From positions 1 to 35,493 of the forward strand of contig NZ_QNRU01000021.1 of assembly GCF_003315235.1 (NCBI RefSeq): a stretch of DNA of 35,493 bases. Reading direction: 5' to 3'. Below the pieces are notes generated by a model. That model was not told the DNA's origin. It searched no databases and saw nothing but the letters and a program-made list of their open reading frames with translations. How positions within the stretch are numbered: position 1 is the stretch's first letter; each line of letters opens with the position of its first letter. Source of the DNA: Neisseria gonorrhoeae. GTDB taxonomy: Bacteria > Pseudomonadota > Gammaproteobacteria > Burkholderiales > Neisseriaceae. This document shows, in pieces, positions 32,961 to 35,493 of the stretch. The position numbers and the translations under genes were made by a program.

Positions 32961-33000
32961 AAATGCCGTCTGAAAGGGCGCTTCCTTTCAGACGGCATTT
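32961..33000. terminator. Inverted DUS pair, bidirectional terminator between slam and aspA
   Basis: AAATGCCGTCTGAAAG and CTTTCAGACGGCATTT form a 16-bp stem with an 8-base loop, with more A on the left. It separates the two convergent genes and marks the return to the local AT-DUS dialect. Confidence 0.85.
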
Positions 33001-33011
33001 GTCCGTAATGT

Positions 33012-34409
33012 TTACAGATGAGGATTCATCAGGTTCTCGGGGGAGAGGATGCGGTTGAGTTCTTCTTCGCTCAACAACCCGCGTTCCAGTACGACTTCGC
33101 GCACGCCTTTGCCGGTTTGGGCGCAGATTTTGCCGACCAAGTCGCCGTTGCGGTGGCCGATGTACGGATTCAGATAAGTCACCAGCCCGATGGAGTTGAA
33201 AACGTAACGTTCGCAGATTTCGCGGTTGACCGTAATGCCTTTGACGCATTTGTCGGATAGGTTGACTGCGGCATTGCCCAAGAGGGAAATGGTTTCAAAC
33301 ATACATTGGGCGATGACCGGCTCCATAACGTTTAATTGCAGTTGCCCGGATTCGGCGGCGAAGGTAATCGTCGTATCGTTGCCGATGACTTTGAAGCAGA
33401 CTTGGTTGACGACTTCGGGAATCACGGGATTGACTTTGGCAGGCATGATGGAAGAACCGGCCTGCAATTCGGGCAGGTTGATTTCTTTCAAACCGGCGCG
33501 CGGACCGGAAGAGAGAAGGCGCAAATCGTTGCAGATTTTAGAGAGTTTGACGGCCGTGCGTTTCAATGCGCCGTGTACCATCACATATGCACCGCAGTCG
33601 GAGGTCGCTTCGATCAGGTTTTCAGTCAGTTTGCAAGGCAAGCCGCTGACTTCAGAGAGTTTTTTGACCACCAGTTCGGCGTAGCCTTTGGGCGTGTTCA
33701 CGCCCGTGCCGATTGCCGTTGCGCCCAAATTGACTTCCAAGAGCAGTTGGCGGGTGCGGTCAAGGTTGAGGATTTCCTCTTCCAACAATACTTGGAAAGA
33801 TTGGAATTCCTGGCCTGCCGTCATCGGTACGGCATCTTGAAGCTGGGTGCGACCCATTTTCAAAACGTCTTTAAACGCTTCGGCTTTGGCGGCAAAGGCG
33901 TTTTTCAATACGGTCAGTTTGTCGAGCAATTCGCCGATGCTGTAATACACGGCAAGGCGGAAGCCCGTGGGATAGGCATCGTTGGTGGATTGGCTGGCGT
34001 TGACGTGATCCATCGGATTGACGATGTCGTAGCGGCCTTTCTCATAGCCCAAGGCTTCCAATGCAAGGTTGGCGATGACTTCGTTGGTGTTCATATTGAC
34101 CGAAGTTCCCGCACCGCCCTGATACACGTCGGACGGGAATTGGTCGAGGCAGCGGTTGTTCAGCAGAACTTCGTCGCAAGCCTTTTCAATGGCGGCGGCG
34201 ATTTCGGGTTTTACTGCACCCAATTCGCCGTTTGCCTGCGCGGTTGCTTTTTTCACCATCACCATACTGCGGACAAACTGCGGCACGTCGGAAATTTTTT
34301 GTGTGGAGATTTTAAAGTTTTCAATGGCGCGCAGGGTGTGGATGCCCCAATACACTTCGGCGGGAATCTCGCGGTCGCCCAATAAATCGTGTTCGATACG
34401 GACAGTCAT
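33012..34409 (-). CDS. aspA: Aspartate ammonia-lyase (aspartase)
   Basis: Converts L-aspartate to fumarate and ammonia in the cytosol. The 465 residues follow the aspartase/fumarase fold. The signature [11 protein letters not shown] begins at Gly318 and carries the catalytic Ser on the flexible loop. [24 protein letters not shown] and [17 protein letters not shown] are the other two conserved regions. The start at 34409 ([16 protein letters not shown]) has AAAGGT upstream and matches the family N-terminus; the frame extending to 34457 lacks support. The 276-bp gap to yceI holds one DUS at 34519 with a decayed partner near 34654 and no gene that I can support. Confidence 0.93.
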   Translation of the reverse strand: MTVRIEHDLLGDREIPAEVYWGIHTLRAIENFKISTQKISDVPQFVRSMVMVKKATAQANGELGAVKPEIAAAIEKACDEVLLNNRCLDQFPSDVYQGGAGTSVNMNTNEVIANLALEALGYEKGRYDIVNPMDHVNASQSTNDAYPTGFRLAVYYSIGELLDKLTVLKNAFAAKAEAFKDVLKMGRTQLQDAVPMTAGQEFQSFQVLLEEEILNLDRTRQLLLEVNLGATAIGTGVNTPKGYAELVVKKLSEVSGLPCKLTENLIEATSDCGAYVMVHGALKRTAVKLSKICNDLRLLSSGPRAGLKEINLPELQAGSSIMPAKVNPVIPEVVNQVCFKVIGNDTTITFAAESGQLQLNVMEPVIAQCMFETISLLGNAAVNLSDKCVKGITVNREICERYVFNSIGLVTYLNPYIGHRNGDLVGKICAQTGKGVREVVLERGLLSEEELNRILSPENLMNPHL

Positions 34410-34685
34410 GTTTTTACCTTTGTAAGTCGGATAATTAATATTGAAAAAATGCGCCATCGGAAAGATGCCGCAGCAGGACGAACACTATACCGGCCGGATG
34501 AAATTGTCCATATCGTATGCCGTCTGAAAACGGGAAACGTTGTTTTCGGTCGTTACTTTCCGGACTTTCCGGCAAGCCCCGCCTGCCGCCAAAATATCTT
34601 TCGGCGGGTTGTGCTCCGCCATATCGGCTTACGGTTGGCAGGGCGGTTTGATGAAGACGGCATTTGTGCTGATTCGCATCAAGGC

Positions 34686-35246
34686 TTATTGTTTTGCAGC
34701 TTCGATTTGGATGTCGATGCGGACGTTTTTGGTCATACCGGCGTTAACGAGGTAGTCCACGCCCCATTTGGTGCGGTCGATGGTGGTGCTGAAGTCGCCG
34801 CCGCAAACTTCGGTTTCCGCCATCGGGCTTTGGTAGCAGTTGAATTTTTCGGCTTTGAGTTTGACGGGGGCGGTTTTGCCGCGCATGGTCAGGTTGCCGT
34901 CAACGGAAACAAGTTTTTTGCCGTTGAAGTTGAATTTGGTGGAAACGAAGCGGATGTCCGGATATTGAGCGGCATCGAAGATGTCGGCGGATTTCAGGTG
35001 GCCGGTGAAGTGTTGCGAACCGCTTTGCAGGTTGGCGACGGGAATGGTGATGTCGATTTTGCCGTCGCGTTTTGCTTGATCGAACTCGACGGAACCGGTC
35101 AGACCGTAAAAACCGCCGACGTTGGTGCTGGTGTTGAAGTGGTCGATGGCGAAACGGACGTTGGCGTGATATTCGTCCACTTTGTAGGTGGCGGAGGCAG
35201 TGCCGACGGCTGCCGCTGCGAGCGCGGCGAAGATGATTTTTTTCAT
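34686..35246 (-). CDS. yceI: YceI family periplasmic lipid-binding protein
   Basis: A 186-residue secreted lipocalin-like protein that binds polyisoprenoid-type lipids in characterised relatives. The signal peptide is MKKIIFAALAAAAVGTASA (cut before TYKVDE). YHANVRFAIDHFNTSTNVGGFYGLTGSVEFD and KIDITIPVANLQSGSQHFTGHLKSADIFDAAQYPDIRF are the typical YceI core. Two cysteines, Cys141 and Cys152 (FNCYQS and EVCGG), could form a disulfide. AAAGGA lies upstream of the ATG. No cytochrome b561 gene, a common partner, is adjacent within the window. Confidence 0.9.
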   Translation of the reverse strand: MKKIIFAALAAAAVGTASATYKVDEYHANVRFAIDHFNTSTNVGGFYGLTGSVEFDQAKRDGKIDITIPVANLQSGSQHFTGHLKSADIFDAAQYPDIRFVSTKFNFNGKKLVSVDGNLTMRGKTAPVKLKAEKFNCYQSPMAETEVCGGDFSTTIDRTKWGVDYLVNAGMTKNVRIDIQIEAAKQ

Positions 35247-35407
35247 GATGATAATCCTTTGTGTGGGCCGGTAAAGGCGTTTATCCTAACATAGGCGGGG
35301 ATTTATGGCATTTCCTGCCGGTAAACGGTGGGTTTGCAGGCGGTTGACGAACGGGCGGGCGGAACAGGGCGGATGAAAAAGCGCGGTGTTATCCGTGCTT
35401 TGTTTTT

Positions 35408-35493
35408 GGGTCTGTACCAGATTAGCAGATATGTTACCCTCGAAATATGAAGATAACACACTGCAAATTAAAGAAAGAAGTACAGAAAGAACC
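35408..35493 (+). mobile_element. IS1595/IS1016-like insertion sequence, 5' end (partial)
   Basis: The left terminal repeat GGGTCTGTACCAGATTA starts at 35408 and mirrors the right terminal repeat at the other end of the window with 15 of 17 matches. The transposase start follows at 35447. The element runs off the window. It has the same orientation as the partial copy at 1-175. Confidence 0.72.
35447..35493 (+). CDS. IS1595/IS1016-like transposase, N-terminal fragment (cut by window edge)
   Basis: ATG at 35447 opens a frame reading MKITHCKLKKEVQKE to the end of the window. This N-terminus resembles IS1016-group transposases, which as I recall start MKITHCKLKK. Only 15 codons are visible, so the call depends on the terminal repeat just upstream and on the matching C-terminal fragment at 3-155. 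Confidence 0.65.
   Translation, partial: MKITHCKLKKEVQKE

Noticed and set aside
33336-34385. 349-codon plus-strand open frame opposite aspA, and a similar frame at 34389-35294 opposite yceI
   Set aside because: Both are antisense to clear genes and lack motifs or ribosome sites.
1-35493. Composite transposon or genomic island covering the entire window
   Set aside because: The flanking IS ends are directly repeated, but the interval is mostly core genes such as aspA, ttcA, fadD and the O-acetylation operon, with local DUS. Only small segments look foreign.

Overview
The window is Neisseria chromosome. Core DNA uptake sequences (DUS, GCCGTCTGAA) occur throughout, often as inverted pairs that form terminators. 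There is a Correia repeat element, a CCCAA-repeat type III methyltransferase (modB), and the patA-patB-ape1 peptidoglycan O-acetylation cluster, whose catalytic residues fall at the positions published for gonococcus. Gene order and a tdfG-type TonB receptor fit N. gonorrhoeae best, but N. meningitidis or a close commensal cannot be excluded. Identifications rest on motifs and remembered families; no database was searched.

Layout. 1-175: 3' end of an IS1595/IS1016-like element. 289-3959: BCCT transporter and convergent acyl-CoA ligase. 4211-7831 (minus): ape1, patB and patA, an operon that adds and removes O-acetyl groups on peptidoglycan. 7961-9132: broken sotB-like efflux gene behind a Correia element (9175-9329). 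9574-12691: small CopZ-like metal-binding protein, SAM methyltransferase, unknown protein. 12805-13920: AT-rich glycerate kinase that looks foreign. 14045-16589: low-molecular-weight phosphatase, Zur-like repressor, overlapping CobW GTPase, periplasmic PpiA. 16705-21797: phase-variable modB and res. 21891-26349: ttcA, ygfZ, ridA (minus), then ybaK, a membrane-anchored J-domain protein and a DMT transporter (plus). 26557-32944: giant TonB-dependent receptor, secreted hemophilin-like protein, Slam-type outer-membrane translocon. 33012-35246 (minus): aspA and yceI. 35408-35493: 5' end of a second IS1595/IS1016-like copy.

The most interesting part is 26557-32944. A TonB receptor, a signal-peptide-bearing non-lipoprotein with a TbpB/hemophilin-like C-terminal barrel, and a TPR-plus-barrel Slam lie in a row. 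This is the gene set expected of a Slam-exported (type XI secretion) hemophore or metallophore with its own receptor. Two hairpins in the cassette are built from AGGCTACCTGAA, the DUS dialect of Eikenella, not the local dialect. This suggests that the first two genes came from an Eikenella-like donor. A second sign of transfer is the glycerate kinase, whose base use and sequence resemble Streptococcus.

No rRNA, tRNA, CRISPR array or prophage was seen.
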